A stretch of DNA of 5,633 bases from Candidatus Ventricola intestinavium. GTDB lineage: Bacteria > Bacillota > Clostridia > Christensenellales > Aristaeellaceae. Each line of letters starts with the position of its first letter. The stretch's first letter is position 1. The notes under the pieces were generated by a model. It was not told the origin of the DNA. It saw nothing but the letters and a program-made list of their open reading frames with translations, and searched no databases. The stretch covers positions 1-5,633 of the forward strand of contig DVMG01000188.1 in assembly GCA_018715105.1 (NCBI GenBank). The letters run 5' to 3'. A program made the position numbers and the translations under genes. This document shows positions 5,125 to 5,633 of this stretch, piece after piece.

Positions 5125-5633
5125 TTACCCCTCCCAGCTGTCGGCAAATGCGGAAATCGCCCTGCGCAGGGCCTTCTCCGTTTTTTCCTCCAGAGCGTGG
5201 GTGCTGTCGATGGCCTTCATCAGCATCTCATGGTTCTCATGAAGATGGCGCAGCAGAGCGCCCTTAAAAGCGGGAACGGACTTGACAGGCACCTTGGAAA
5301 ACACATCCATATGAAATGCCAGCAGCAGCGCCGTCTGCCCGGAAAGGCTGAGAATATCCTCTTTGGGCTGCTTGAGCAGCTCCGTCATGCGGTCGCCGCG
5401 ATCCAGCAGTTTGCGGGTCGCCGCGTCTACATCCGCGCCGAACTGCGCAAAGACCGCCATGTCGCGGTACTGCGCGACTTCCAGGCGCAGGCTTCCGGAA
5501 ACCTTTTTCATGGCGTCGTGCTGAGCCGCCCGGCCCACGCGGGATACGGACAGGCCCACGTTCACCGCCGGCCGCACGCCTGCATGGAACAGCTCGCTTT
5601 CCAGATAAATCTGTCCATCTGTGATGGAGATCA
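5125..5633 (-). CDS. atpA: F1F0 ATP synthase subunit alpha, C-terminal part (5' end outside window)
   Basis: The visible 168 residues start in ITDGQIYLESELFHAGVRP, so the frame runs on past the right edge; the GTG at 5577 is an internal Val, not a start. The segment GLSVSRVG carries the conserved arginine that completes the catalytic site of beta (the arginine finger, R376 in E. coli alpha). The next residues read GRAAQ where most alphas have G[GS]AAQ. AMKKVSGSLRLEVAQYRD, FAQFGADVDAAT and ELLKQP are strong alpha signatures of the C-terminal helical domain. The protein ends SWEG before TAA 5125-5127, three bases ahead of the gamma ATG. Alpha forms the non-catalytic sites of the alpha3beta3 head. 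Confidence 0.95.
   Translation of the reverse strand, partial: ISITDGQIYLESELFHAGVRPAVNVGLSVSRVGRAAQHDAMKKVSGSLRLEVAQYRDMAVFAQFGADVDAATRKLLDRGDRMTELLKQPKEDILSLSGQTALLLAFHMDVFSKVPVKSVPAFKGALLRHLHENHEMLMKAIDSTHALEEKTEKALRRAISAFADSWEG
5130..5134 (-). promoter_or_regulatory. Ribosome binding site for the gamma(-beta) frame
   Basis: GGAGG within a longer GGGAGGGG (5128-5135, minus strand) lies 8 bases before ATG 5121 and overlaps the last codons of atpA. It fixes the gamma start and indicates translational coupling to atpA. Confidence 0.75.

Noticed and set aside
5125..5577. A separate 150-residue gene starting at 5577
   Set aside because: The apparent start is an internal GTG (Val) of atpA. The frame continues without a stop to the window edge with conserved alpha sequence.

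Overview
The window looks like chromosomal DNA of a GC-rich member of the Bacillota, probably an anaerobic gut or rumen clostridium. This rests on strong GGAGG-type ribosome binding sites, tight gene spacing, clostridial-looking F1-ATPase subunits and paired carbohydrate-active enzymes. The genus cannot be fixed from the sequence.

Positions 1-2057 (+ strand) hold two co-directional genes three bases apart. The first is the C-terminal end of a probable glycoside hydrolase. The second is a complete 566-residue (alpha/alpha)6-barrel glycosidase of the GH63/GH37/MGH1-like type. Neither part shows a signal peptide or membrane segment, so an intracellular role in trimming an imported oligosaccharide is the simplest inference. 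The substrate is unknown.

Positions 2058-2414 are a 357-base convergent intergenic region. It contains a long, perfect 18-bp stem-loop with A and T tracts on its two sides, which can end transcription from both directions. Several smaller inverted repeats surround it, and no gene is convincing there.

Positions 2415-5633 (- strand) are the 3' end of an F-type ATP synthase operon in the usual order alpha, gamma, beta, epsilon: atpA (C-terminal 168 residues), atpG, atpD, atpC.

The striking point is that gamma and beta lie in one uninterrupted 765-codon reading frame. There is no stop after the gamma C-terminus. An 18-residue Ser/Ala- and Glu/Thr-rich segment joins it to the beta start methionine. 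An intact Shine-Dalgarno sequence (AAGGAGG, 8 bases before that ATG) survives inside the fused frame. The cell could therefore make a gamma-beta fusion by reading through and also free beta by internal initiation, which would suit the 3:1 beta:gamma stoichiometry of F1. The catalytic motifs of beta, the arginine finger of alpha and the two-domain layout of epsilon are intact, so the complex looks functional rather than decayed.
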